Under the pieces are notes generated by a model. It was given only the letters and a program-made list of their open reading frames with translations. It was not told the origin of the DNA and did no database searches. A stretch of DNA of 64,000 nucleotides from Furcasterigmium furcatum (lineage: Eukaryota; Ascomycota; Sordariomycetes; Glomerellales; Plectosphaerellaceae): NCBI GenBank assembly GCA_001599815.1, contig BCIA01000005.1, positions 2,335,088 through 2,399,087 of the forward strand, given 5' to 3'. The position numbers and the translations under genes are program-made. This document shows positions 21,433 to 30,288 of this stretch, piece after piece. Each line of letters starts with the position of its first letter. Within the stretch, counting starts at the first letter, position 1.

Positions 21433-21685
21433 GGTGGGCGAGGGCTTGGCCGGACTGACGACCGATCAGCGACGTACGCGGTTGTGTACCTCGAAAACAA
21501 ACGGACCCTGAATCGATGGAGTTGTCGGAAAGAAGACTGGAGGTCGAATGCCCATCCGAAGTCCATTCTTAGGAGGCCTGCGCCCCGCTAGCAGCTGTCA
21601 AATGGCGCTTCCCCGCTGTGGTGCTAGCGACCCTGAGGGTGACGTACTTTGCGACTCCCCGCTGTGGGCGCCTTGCGCTTCAGGC

Positions 21686-21705
21686 CGACATGCCCGGGCA
21701 TGTCG
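21686..21705. promoter_or_regulatory. 20-bp perfect palindrome
   Basis: The two 10-base halves are CGACATGCCC and GGGCATGTCG, exact reverse complements with no spacer. It sits 133 bp upstream of the Mtw1 start. It is a strong candidate for a dimeric (or dimer-of-dimers) protein site, but the factor is unknown. Confidence 0.6.
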
Positions 21706-21764
21706 ACCGACAGAGCGCGGGGCATCGCAGCGCCCAAACATTCCCGATTCGGCAAACACCTACT

Positions 21765-21781
21765 GTCGCGTCCGTCGCGTC
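21765..21781 (+). promoter_or_regulatory. Two GTCGCGTC elements, MCB-like
   Basis: Copies at 21765-21772 and 21774-21781 are separated by one base. The CGCGT core resembles the MluI cell-cycle box (ACGCGT) bound by MBF-type factors but differs at the first base. It lies 57-73 bp upstream of the Mtw1 start, so it may also be part of the transcribed leader. Confidence 0.35.
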
Positions 21782-21837
21782 TCCCAGACTCACCACCACA
21801 AGCTCAACATCGTCGCTTTGCGTCAACCCACACCAAG

Positions 21838-22963
21838 ATGGCCCAATCCGACACTGAGCTGCTCACAGAGCACCTGGGCTATGCCCCGGTGGTAAGTTGG
21901 TCCTTGCTCGAATTGTTCTGGCACCGCCGGGCCTCTCACTGACATGCACGTGTAGTCCCTCCTCGACAGCATCATCAACGTTGTCAACTCCCTCGCCGAC
22001 CGCACCCTCGATCGCGTCGAACAAGGCCTCTCCAGCGCCAGCGCGAAGACCCTCGGATTTGAAAAGGCCCTCAAAAAACAGCAGCAGGCGCGGAAAAAGT
22101 CCGGATCAGACGAGGGGCCTCTGCCGAGCGCCGAGGACGCCGCGAAGTTCGAGGTCGCTGATGGCGTGCACAAGCTGGAGACGCTACTCTGCAACGCAAT
22201 CGACAAGAACTTCGATCTGTTTGAGCTGTACATCATGGCCAACATTCTCCGCGTCCATCCCGATTCGCGACCCTGGATACGACTGCAGCACTACACCCGC
22301 GGTCTGGACTTTGAGGCCGCAGCTGAGGCCGAGGGACAGTCGAATGACGGACCGACGGCCGATAGCGTCAATGCTATCCGGAGGAATCTTCAGGGCAGCA
22401 GACGGCTGAACGCCATGCTGCGCGCCGAGCAGGCCAAGAACGAGGCGTTGCTGTCGAAGCTACGGAGCGTCATGGGCACCGAGGACATTCCTGCCGGTAG
22501 CATCAAGGCAGAGGAGGGCACAAAGGCTGCTTCTCCGTTCAAGTTCCTGTCAGAACGGGGCGACCTGACCGATGCCGATGCCAAGACGCCCATCACCACC
22601 ACTGCAGCGTTCACCCTGTCTCAACTGCAGGCCATGCGAGCCTTGTCGACATCACTGCGCAATATCATGCCCGACTTGGGGCCGTCCGAGACGGAAGGAG
22701 GGGGTGCTGATGATAGCGGCCGCAAAGGCTGGCGGCGCGAGCGACTTGAGTACGTCGAGGGCCAGACCAGAAAGCATCTCGAGAACGTGCGTGGGCTGGA
22801 GCTGGGGGAGAACGGAGAGGTGCGAGATGGCGAGTGGCAGGGTGAAGGGCGGAACTTCGCTCGCGGCGAGGTCGAGGGGCTGGAGAAGGTCGCCCTTATC
22901 GTGGGCGGCGAAGAATCCGGGTCAACAAGCCGGGATGCCACCGAGGAGGCACGTGAGACCTGA
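21838..22963 (+). CDS. mtw1: Kinetochore protein Mis12/Mtw1
   Basis: Core subunit of the MIND/Mis12 complex that links the centromere to the outer kinetochore. Exons 21838-21891 and 21956-22963 give 353 residues. The 64 bp intron begins GTAAGT and ends GTGTAG. The N-terminal Mis12 domain is clear: TELLTEHLGYAPVSLLDSII runs across the splice and is followed by NVVNSLADRTLDRVEQGL. The segment FEVADGVHKLETLLCNAIDKN starts the second helical part, with FDLFELYIMANILRVHPDSR after it. The rest is helical with predicted coiled coils (RLNAMLRAEQAKNEALLSKL; LSQLQAMRALSTSLRNIM) and a glycine/glutamate-rich tail. The length fits filamentous fungal orthologues. The divergent 5-prime spacer carries cell-cycle-like CGCGT repeats, which would suit a kinetochore gene. 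Confidence 0.9.
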
Positions 22964-23727
22964 TGAAACTCCGAGTCGACATCGTATCAGAAGCTGCCAC
23001 ATGCTGGTTTCCCAACGAATCGGCCGTGGCCCTCCGGCGCGCCGCCATTGAGAGGTCTACGCATCCAGGGCCCGTCCATATCGATGGCCAGGCACCCCAA
23101 GCAAGCCGGGTCCATGCCAGAAGTACGGAGACCAGAGGCCGCTTGAGCATCGGTTCAAAGTATGGCATCCCGTCAAATGGCGGCGCAGCGGAGCTTGCTC
23201 AACTCGACCAGGATACTCGCATCTGCGGCTCCAAGGTCAGGGAATGTTGATGGCACGACACCCCCGAGGCTGCGTGCTAGTCAGCTCAAGAGAGCCACCC
23301 CCTCTACCTGGTGGGAGACGCTGAACGCCAGGATGCCTCTCTCGCCGCTCTGTGGGGAAGAACAGGTGGGCAATCTCACAGAACGCAGATTGGTACTGGA
23401 CAAGATCCTGGAAGATTGGGGTGCGGAAACACCAAGAGGAGGGATGAAGTGGCCCCCGAGGACAGAATAACCAGAGTCAGCCCGTCTTGCTAGATGTAAA
23501 TCTAGTCCTGCGATGGCACAGGAATGTATACTGTCATCCAAACCCCAGCGCCACATGACAAATCGGATGGATTATGATGAATGAATCAAGAATTGCTTTG
23601 ATCGTACACATTCGCAATATCGCTTCTATGCTCCTTCTATCTAATGCCTTGTATACATAGGTACACGGCCCATATCAGACGTTATACAATGTTTGTACAA
23701 TCCCCAGCTGCCTATCTCAGGGCCACA
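22964..23727. other. Convergent intergenic region
   Basis: Between the 3-prime ends of Mtw1 (+) and the PPR gene (-). Small open frames have no domain signal. The last 200 bp become AT-richer, consistent with 3-prime untranslated sequence. Confidence 0.5.
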
Positions 23728-26256
23728 TCACACCTGATCAGCCTTCGGCGGCTCCATCAGCCCATTCTCCTTCGCCATGGCCCAGAAGCCATGCTTCCAA
23801 TACCGAGCCCCGGGCTCCGCGGCCGCAGGCCTCGTCTGCGCCTGCACCGTCGTCACGAGCTTCCGCGCCTCGTCCCACTGCCTCCGCGACACGAGCGAGC
23901 GTAGCATCGGCTCGAGCACGGGCAGCGAGGCCCAGATGCCCCAGTCGTTCATGTCGTAGAAGATCTCGAGCGCGGCGGCGGTGTCGCCCGCGCCGTGGAA
24001 GTGGCGCATGACGGTTTCCCAGAACGTGCGGTCGCCGAGGACGCGTGTGCGCGAGCGGCGGTCGCCGATGAGGGAGCGGATGGCATCCCAGTCGCGGGGT
24101 GTGCGGCGGGCGAAGTAGAACTCGAAGAGGATGGTGCAGATCTCGGGTGAGAGCTGGAGGCCGGTGCCGCGGAGATGGGCGAGGACGGCTTCGACGGCGT
24201 AGCCGACGCGGTCGTCGTCGGGGTCCGAGGTGCTGTGGGCGTCGCGCGTCAGGACGTGGAGCATCTTGCCGTAGGTCTCCTGGTTGGGCTTGATGCCGCA
24301 GGCGGCCATGTCGGCGAAGACGCGGGAGATGGTGGCGCGCTGCTCCGCGGGTGTCTGCTCACGCATCTCGGCCATCGCCGTATCGAGGATGATGGTGAAC
24401 GTGGCGGCGTCAGGCTCGATGCCTTGAGCTGACATGCTGGTCAGGACTTTGTCGGCCTCGCTCGTCATGCCCTTCTTCAGCATGTAGTTGAGGAGTGTAT
24501 TGTAGGTGTATATGTCGGCCTGGATCTTCTTATCGCTGGCCCATGCGAGGACGGTGCGTACGGCGTCGAGTCGGTCGCTCCTCAGCAGGCCGGAGATGGC
24601 GGCGTTGACGCTGACGGTGCCGGGTTTTACGGTGCGCTCTGCAGGTTTTCCGCCTGCGACATCTCGCTCCCACATCTGGTTCATCTCCTCGAGAGCCTTT
24701 ACGCCATCGTTGGGTCGGCCGAGGGTACCGAGAGCCGCGATGCGGCTGGACCAGATGTTTTGGTCAAGTCTGGTGCGAGTTGTCACGACGTGCTTCCACA
24801 AGCCCTCGATGCGGTCCAGTCGTTTTGCGAGCTTCCAGCCCTCTATCATGCCTGTGAATGTCCTGACTGTCGGCTTCAGGCCTATTCTGTTCATGTACTC
24901 CAACACTCGCTCGTTCAGTTCGACAATTCGCTTCTGATGCTGACCAAACTTGCTGCAGCACTGGAAAATGATGAAATCAAACAGCTCGGGGAACCGGCGC
25001 AGCTCAGCTGCACGGTCGGGGTCATCCGTGGGCTCGGTGAGCTCCGTCCAGGCGGCGAACAGGCCTCGGGTATCGTTGAACTTGAACAAGGCGCTGAACT
25101 TCTTGTGCCAGGCCGCGTACGTGGCCTTCTCTCGTCTCACTTCCGTCTCCTTCGAGTTGTTCGGCCGAGGCTCCTCGCGCGGAGCTTCAAGTGCACCTCG
25201 CCGCACGAGAGGAAGGACGTATTCCCATAGCTTTTCACGGCCCGAGAAGTAGTACTCCACCCGTGTCATGTCGATCTTCTCGATCAAGCTATTCAGGGTC
25301 GTCTGCAGGGCCTCGAAGTTGGGCGTCTGGGTCAGGGCCTCTGACCGAGGATCCGAGAGGACGGCTTGGGTGCCAACGAGAGCGACAACCAGCCTGGGTC
25401 CGAGATAGGGTGCCAGCAAAGGAAACTCCCTGCGAAGAATTTCGGCAGGATCTTCCCGTGCGCGTGATTCAACGCGGGGACTCGCATCTAGTGACAGCTC
25501 CGTGGGTTCTGTGGCAGTCGCGCCTCGCTCCGATGGCGCTATGTCGTGCCAGCAATCAAACAGGTCGTTGAGTAGTTTGGGATTGAAAGGGGCCGTTCCT
25601 GAAGTGCCAACTGCGGCGGGCGCATCGCGAGCGACGAGGCTCTCCAGCAAGGCGATGTAGGGATCCAGTCGGCTTGGCTTTCTCAGGCCCAATCCTGCGA
25701 GAACCTTGCACAGCGCCGCTGCGCTGGGCAGGCTGTTGTCGGCGAGGGCGAACTTGACGTCGATGACCTTTCGCATCGCCTTCCCGGCTGCAAATTCAAC
25801 AGCCTGGGGCAAACGCCCGCCGTCGACGCCCTCCACCGCCGCCAAAATCCCCTCGACGACTATGTTATAGCATTCTTCTGCCGTCTGCGCCGGTGTTGCC
25901 TGGCCCGTTTTCTCACGTCTCAGCGTCTCTTCTATTTGGTTCGCCCGGCGGAGGAGTCCGTCAATGTCGATTTTGCTGTCGACGTCGGCTTGCTGCGCGG
26001 CATTGATGGTGCTTTCGAAGAGGTCGAGGGCTCTGCTCTGGGCGGCCTGGTCGCGCTGTGACGGGCCTCGAGATGGCCGGAGCCGTTTCGATCCTCGGGA
26101 GTGAAGCTTGTCCGTGGTCGTTGTTGTTGGTGACGGTGATGATCCAGTGGTCGAGAGCTGTCTGTGACTGCTCGGCCGGCCGACAATCACTGGCTTGGCG
26201 AGATGTAAAGCCAGCCGTGAGCGGCATGCCGCGCATATTGTGCGCGAGGCAAACAT
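23728..26256 (-). CDS. Mitochondrial pentatricopeptide-repeat (PPR) protein
   Basis: Intronless, 842 residues. PPR proteins bind organelle RNA and act in mitochondrial RNA stability, processing or translation. The start at 26256 (MFASRTICAACRSRLALHLA) looks like a mitochondrial targeting peptide: arginines, serines and alanines, no acidic residues. The frame is open 66 codons further upstream, but that part has no targeting character. PPR-type helical pairs cluster about residues 470-650: VRTFTGMIEGWKLAKRLDRI, VNAAISGLLRSDRLDAVRTV, then YTYNTLLNYMLKKGMTSEAD, DAATFTIILDTAMAEMREQT and QETYGKMLHVLTRDAHS. The spacing is near 35 residues. More divergent repeats likely continue to the C-terminus (MRHFHGAGDTAAALEIFYDM). 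The specific RNA target and the yeast counterpart cannot be named. Confidence 0.85.
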   Translation of the reverse strand: MFASRTICAACRSRLALHLAKPVIVGRPSSHRQLSTTGSSPSPTTTTTDKLHSRGSKRLRPSRGPSQRDQAAQSRALDLFESTINAAQQADVDSKIDIDGLLRRANQIEETLRREKTGQATPAQTAEECYNIVVEGILAAVEGVDGGRLPQAVEFAAGKAMRKVIDVKFALADNSLPSAAALCKVLAGLGLRKPSRLDPYIALLESLVARDAPAAVGTSGTAPFNPKLLNDLFDCWHDIAPSERGATATEPTELSLDASPRVESRAREDPAEILRREFPLLAPYLGPRLVVALVGTQAVLSDPRSEALTQTPNFEALQTTLNSLIEKIDMTRVEYYFSGREKLWEYVLPLVRRGALEAPREEPRPNNSKETEVRREKATYAAWHKKFSALFKFNDTRGLFAAWTELTEPTDDPDRAAELRRFPELFDFIIFQCCSKFGQHQKRIVELNERVLEYMNRIGLKPTVRTFTGMIEGWKLAKRLDRIEGLWKHVVTTRTRLDQNIWSSRIAALGTLGRPNDGVKALEEMNQMWERDVAGGKPAERTVKPGTVSVNAAISGLLRSDRLDAVRTVLAWASDKKIQADIYTYNTLLNYMLKKGMTSEADKVLTSMSAQGIEPDAATFTIILDTAMAEMREQTPAEQRATISRVFADMAACGIKPNQETYGKMLHVLTRDAHSTSDPDDDRVGYAVEAVLAHLRGTGLQLSPEICTILFEFYFARRTPRDWDAIRSLIGDRRSRTRVLGDRTFWETVMRHFHGAGDTAAALEIFYDMNDWGIWASLPVLEPMLRSLVSRRQWDEARKLVTTVQAQTRPAAAEPGARYWKHGFWAMAKENGLMEPPKADQV

Positions 26257-27416
26257 GGCATCGCAATGGCGGATCGCGATGGAGTTGGCGAAGGTGAGTT
26301 GGAGGTCCTGTTTGGAGCTTGGATCGTGCCTGGATTGGAAATTTCGATGTGGTCCGGGATTAGTATGACACCGGGGGTGCGCTGAGTAAAGTATTGGGCC
26401 CCCGCTCGTCCCTGACCCGCGAGCGCTCAGGTTGCTCGGCATCACCTCTAACATAAAAATTGTCGTCTTAAGCTGTAGTGATCAGCCTGGAATTCTTCCT
26501 CTAGAGTATGGTCTGCTTTGATAATAGCCAGGCGTCGGGTTTTAGTAATAGGATAGAGAAACAGCCACAGGAGGTTCTGATTGCATCGGCATCAACACGA
26601 CGCCCCGCACACAACGACGACAAGCCGGGGTGGCCCTTTCGCAGAGAGAAACCCAACCTCTACAGCGGAGTTACTCCAACATCCCCATCGAAAGACAAAC
26701 AAACCATGATCAGATGTGATTGGTGTGCATATGCGGTTGGTTCAGCGCATCGCCGCTGGGTTGTCATTGGCTGGCTCCAGGAGGGTGGTATCGTCAAGAA
26801 ATTAGACGCCCGGGAGGATCTGGCTGCCGCCCCCATCCTCGGCGAACCTGTTCCAAGGAGACCTGTACGAGGGTATATAATTCTTTCAGTTTTTGTGAAA
26901 GGTGGCACCTCACTTTTAAGTTACCGTTGCTCAGAGTAAATTCAGAGGCTGCTAAATACGACACTTCCTTCCGTAGCGTCACCGACGCCGGTTTGACAGC
27001 CGGGGACGCCGGCGCCGGGTGGAGTGGGTAAAGTGGGGGCCAACATGCGAACTCGCCGGGGCGTCCCGCGGCTTGCAGAATGCAAGGCCGGGCCGTTGCA
27101 CTAGGGTTGCATCGGACGGGATGCCGCGCTTAAGAGTATCTTCGGCACCATGGCGGCGCAAGACGCAATCTTCCATCGTCTGGGCAGTCTATGTATGTAC
27201 CTCACTTGTGATGGCGGAGACCCCAAAACGTGGGCCCACGACCAAGGGTAGGAGGGCGCCGACGCAGTACGCAGTACGACAGTACCCTGGTAGCCGGCGA
27301 GCTCTTTAGAAACCGCTCATATCTCACAAGCGATTCCGTTTCCCTTACCAACTTTCCTTCCAACTTTTTGGCTACCTCATTTCCCTTGGTTTGGTGATGG
27401 ACTCGTTTCCATCGTC
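26257..27416. other. Divergent promoter region
   Basis: Between the PPR gene (-) and the CMT1-like gene (+). A TATATAA is at 26874-26880, about 540 bp before the CMT1-like start, too far to assign. No gene was recognised. Confidence 0.5.
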
Positions 27417-28876
27417 ATGTCTCGCGACCGAAGGCTCTCGATTCTCATACTGCCAGTAGTCTGCTTTCTATTGCTTGCGGCAAGTCTCTATCTTGGTCAC
27501 GACCAACTCTCCAGCATCACCAAGCTCCGCATCCCGTATCTCAACGGCGACGATTCGACGGCGGTAGACACTGCCGTGCCTTCAACCTCGGAGATATCCT
27601 CGCCGTCTCCTCTCCCGTCTCCTCCCCCATCTGCTGTCTCTTCAGCGCTTCCTTCTCCGTCGCCTTCCTCAACCAAGGAACTCCCCTTTTCCAAAATCAA
27701 AAATGGTTAGCAAGACAGACTCCCTGGTCCTAGCGAGAAATGATGTAGGAGCTCACCAAACCCCTAGGCACGGTCCTTTCTTCAAAGCGCATCAGCGCCC
27801 AGATCGAGGCTATACTCTACCCCTCCTCGACCAAGCTTCCCCGACTCGAGTGCCCCGACTTGAACACGACAAGATATGACACGCTGAGAAACCAGACGGA
27901 CGCGAAAGATGGCCATTTCGACTATTTCTTCGCGCTCGACCTGCGCAACTGCCTGTCGCTTCTCCCTCGGCTGCTAGGCAGCATTGTGGAGGCCGCCAAG
28001 TTCCTGGGCCCCGATCGCTGCGCCCTTTCCATCGTCGAGGGGAACTCCCCTGACGGCACCGCAGACGTCCTCGTCGCGCTGAAGCCGTTCCTCGAGGACC
28101 TCGGCCTGCCCTACTTCTACCAGTCCTCCGATATCAACCCCTCCAAGGGCTCTAGGATCCCTAAGCTCGCGCAGCTGCGCAACCTAGCGCTAGACCCCCT
28201 CCTCAACAGCACGGCGCAGGTCTCGGACAACACGACCGTCCTGTTCATCAACGACGTGGCGGCTTGCGCCGAGGATCTGCTCGAGCTGGCTCTCCAGCGG
28301 CGTAAGCTCGGCGCCGATATGACCTGCGCCATGGACTGGACGTATGTCGGCCCCGATCCGACGTTCTACGATGTCTGGATCTCGCGGGGCATAAACGGGG
28401 ACTCGTTCTTTAATGTGCCGCCCGACGGAAGCTGGGATCACGCCTGGAACCTGTTCTGGAACGACGGGGCCACGAAATCCCGTCTCCAGGCCAAGCTACC
28501 GTTCCAGGTCTTCTCCTGCTGGAACGGCGCGACGTCGTTCACCGCCGCGCCGCTCCTCAGGGGCGTCCGGTTCCGTGACCGTCACAAAGACGAGTGCGGC
28601 CAGGGAGAGCCGCAGATGTTCTGCAAGGACCTCTGGTTCGGGGGCTACGGCAAGATCGCGGTCGTGCCGTCCGTAAACCTAGAGTACTCGGACAAAAAGG
28701 CCAAGAAGATTAAGGAGCTCAAGGGCTACACATCGGACGCGGTCCAGCATCAGGCAGAAGAGGGAGCTGCAATTGCCTGGGATGGGCCGCCCGAGAAGGT
28801 CAAGTGCATGCAGGGATGGCAGAACCAGTTCTGGCGGCCGTGGAACGAGAGCTTACACCGGCAAGTTGGGTCGTAG
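27417..28876 (+). CDS. CAP59/CMT1-family alpha-1,3-mannosyltransferase-like protein, type II membrane
   Basis: Exons 27417-27705 and 27768-28876 encode 465 residues; the 62 bp intron (27706-27767) is GT-AG in phase 1. A short cytosolic start (MSRDRRL) is followed by one membrane anchor (SILILPVVCFLLLAASLYLG) and a serine/proline stalk of about 40 residues, giving the topology of a Golgi type II glycosyltransferase. The catalytic region shows family features: FDYFFALDLRNCLSLLPRLL, CALSIVEGNSPDGTADVLVA, RIPKLAQLRNLALDPLL and VLFINDVAACAEDLLEL. Later come MTCAMDWTYVGPDPTFYDVW and FQVFSCWNGATSFTAAPLL. Cryptococcus Cmt1 and Cap59 of this family act on mannan and capsule. In this uncapsulated lineage the acceptor is probably a cell-wall or secreted glycan (inference). 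The gene ends 67 bp from the convergent secreted-protein gene. Confidence 0.87.
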
Positions 28877-28943
28877 CAGTAGTAGTAGCATGAAAGTGAA
28901 CTAAGGGGTAAACCTCAAAGCTTGCCGCCGTACATCCTGACCC

Positions 28944-29766
28944 TCAGACTATACCGTTGGTCCGGACAAGCCTCCATGGGACGGTGGGACGCACGCCGTG
29001 TTGAAACCAGTTGAGGTTGGCGCAACGGGTTGAGCCCTCGGCAGCCATTCTCCGAGCACCTCCGATCTGACGCTGAAATCTGTTCAAAGCGTTCTCCGTG
29101 ATGTTGCCGACGTCCTGGAACCCAAGACCCAGAGCCGCAACCGATCCTGGACTCGAAAAGCGTATGTTCTTGCCGCTGTTTGTCCCAGCAATTACCAGGT
29201 CAATATGGCCAGAACCGTATGACCAACCAGTCACTAACCAGTAGCCCATTGCCACCCTTCCCCAGGACACGATATAACCAGCACTCTCCGCCAGAGGGGA
29301 ACTCGCGTTGGTCAGGTCTCTGTAGAGATCAATGTCCGGCCAATCGCCCCGCGGCCCAGTCCCGCATTGTTTGGCCCCGAACTCGAATACACCGGTCGAA
29401 TCTTGCCAGTGAGCGAGCGGCTTGACGGATCGTTTTGCCGGCGTGGCCGTGTCCTCGGTGAAGCTCTGGTGAACCCAGACCGTGACGTCGTTTCCGTCGC
29501 TGCGCTTGATGACGGAGTGCTTGAACACTGTGACCGGGGCGTCAGACGGCATGGCACTGAACAGAGGTGCTAACCAACCTACCTTTATCGACGTTGACGC
29601 CGTGCAGCTTGGCCAGTTCCAGATCACGGGGGCTGAGAGGGGCGTCACGCGCAAAGACGTGTCTCTCTCCGGCGCCGTCGTCGTGGAGAGGGTCGGGCGC
29701 GGGAAGCCCGGACACAACATGGACGGTGGCCAGAAAGACCGGGAGGAGAAGAAGGGACGAGAGCAT
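28944..29766 (-). CDS. Small secreted protein, candidate effector, family unknown
   Basis: Exons 29583-29766 and 28944-29527 encode 255 residues; the 55 bp GT-AG intron (29528-29582) is phase 1. The start at 29766 gives a textbook signal peptide (MLSSLLLLPVFLATVHVVSG, cleavage near LPA). The mature part begins with a propeptide-like acidic/basic stretch (FARDAPLSPRDLELAKLHGV). After the splice come VTVWVHQSFTEDTATP and FEFGAKQCGTGPRGDWPDID, then a beta-rich region GYIVSWGRVAMGYWLVTGWS and HIDLVIAGTNSGKNIRFSS. The mature protein has few cysteines (one in KQCGTG, one in TRCANLNW) and two N-glycosylation sequons (NAS, NIT). I recognise no enzyme motif. A secreted virulence- or niche-related protein is possible but unproven. 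Confidence 0.72.
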
Positions 29767-30288
29767 CTTCTTGGTGAGGCGGCGGGCGCGCAGGAAAGAG
29801 ACGATGAGTTGGATCTGTGGTCTTCGGCTGGCTGAGAGCTCGGGACGGGGTCGATCCGGCGTGTTTGGCTCCTGAAGAGTGGCAAGAGACCGGGGGAATG
29901 CTAACGAAGTCCCACGGACATTTTATAACTCGACTCGACTTGCGCAACCCAGGTCTTCCATCTCATCCAGGACCTGAGCCGAGGTTTCCCGACGCCACTG
30001 CGGAGAGGTCGAGGTATTCAGCAATGTGACAACAATACCAGGCCAGGATGATCTCGAGGCGGTAGGATTGAATTGGAGGCGGGGATTGTACACCCGGCAT
30101 AACAGGAAGCATTTCATTACGCCAGACAGGGGATGCAAGGGGCTGAGATGTGGCATTGGTGAGTGAGGAGTAAGGGGCCAGGGGTTCTTTGACAAATGCC
30201 CGGCACATGCGAGGTTGGGGGGAGGGGACAATACAGTTTCTTCATATTGTTCTAGAGCCCTGCACATTTCAAGCCGATGCCAAGTTAT
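29767..30288. other. Spacer and promoter of the secreted-protein gene
   Basis: 522 bp between the GH31 stop and the secreted-protein start, both on the - strand. It carries a TATA-like element (listed). Nothing else was recognised. Confidence 0.5.
29922..29927 (-). promoter_or_regulatory. TATAAA element upstream of the secreted-protein gene
   Basis: TTTATA on the + strand reads TATAAA on the coding strand, 156 bp before the ATG at 29766. The distance suits a TATA box with a short leader. Confidence 0.4.

Larger units (their letters stand above)
21433..21837. other. 405 bp divergent promoter
   Basis: Shared by the proline-rich gene (-, start 21432) and Mtw1 (+, start 21838). It holds the 12-bp direct repeat TCCCCGCTGTGG at 21610-21621 and 21656-21667, the 20-bp palindrome and the GTCGCGTC pair listed separately. 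Confidence 0.6.

Noticed and set aside
23153..23163. GGTTCAAAG as a possible tRNA B box, and similar GGTTCGA strings elsewhere (7178, 63669)
   Set aside because: No matching A box or foldable acceptor and anticodon stems at the right distances.
26257..26454. In-frame extension of the PPR protein by 66 residues
   Set aside because: It lacks a targeting-peptide character, and the ATG at 26256 starts a good mitochondrial presequence.
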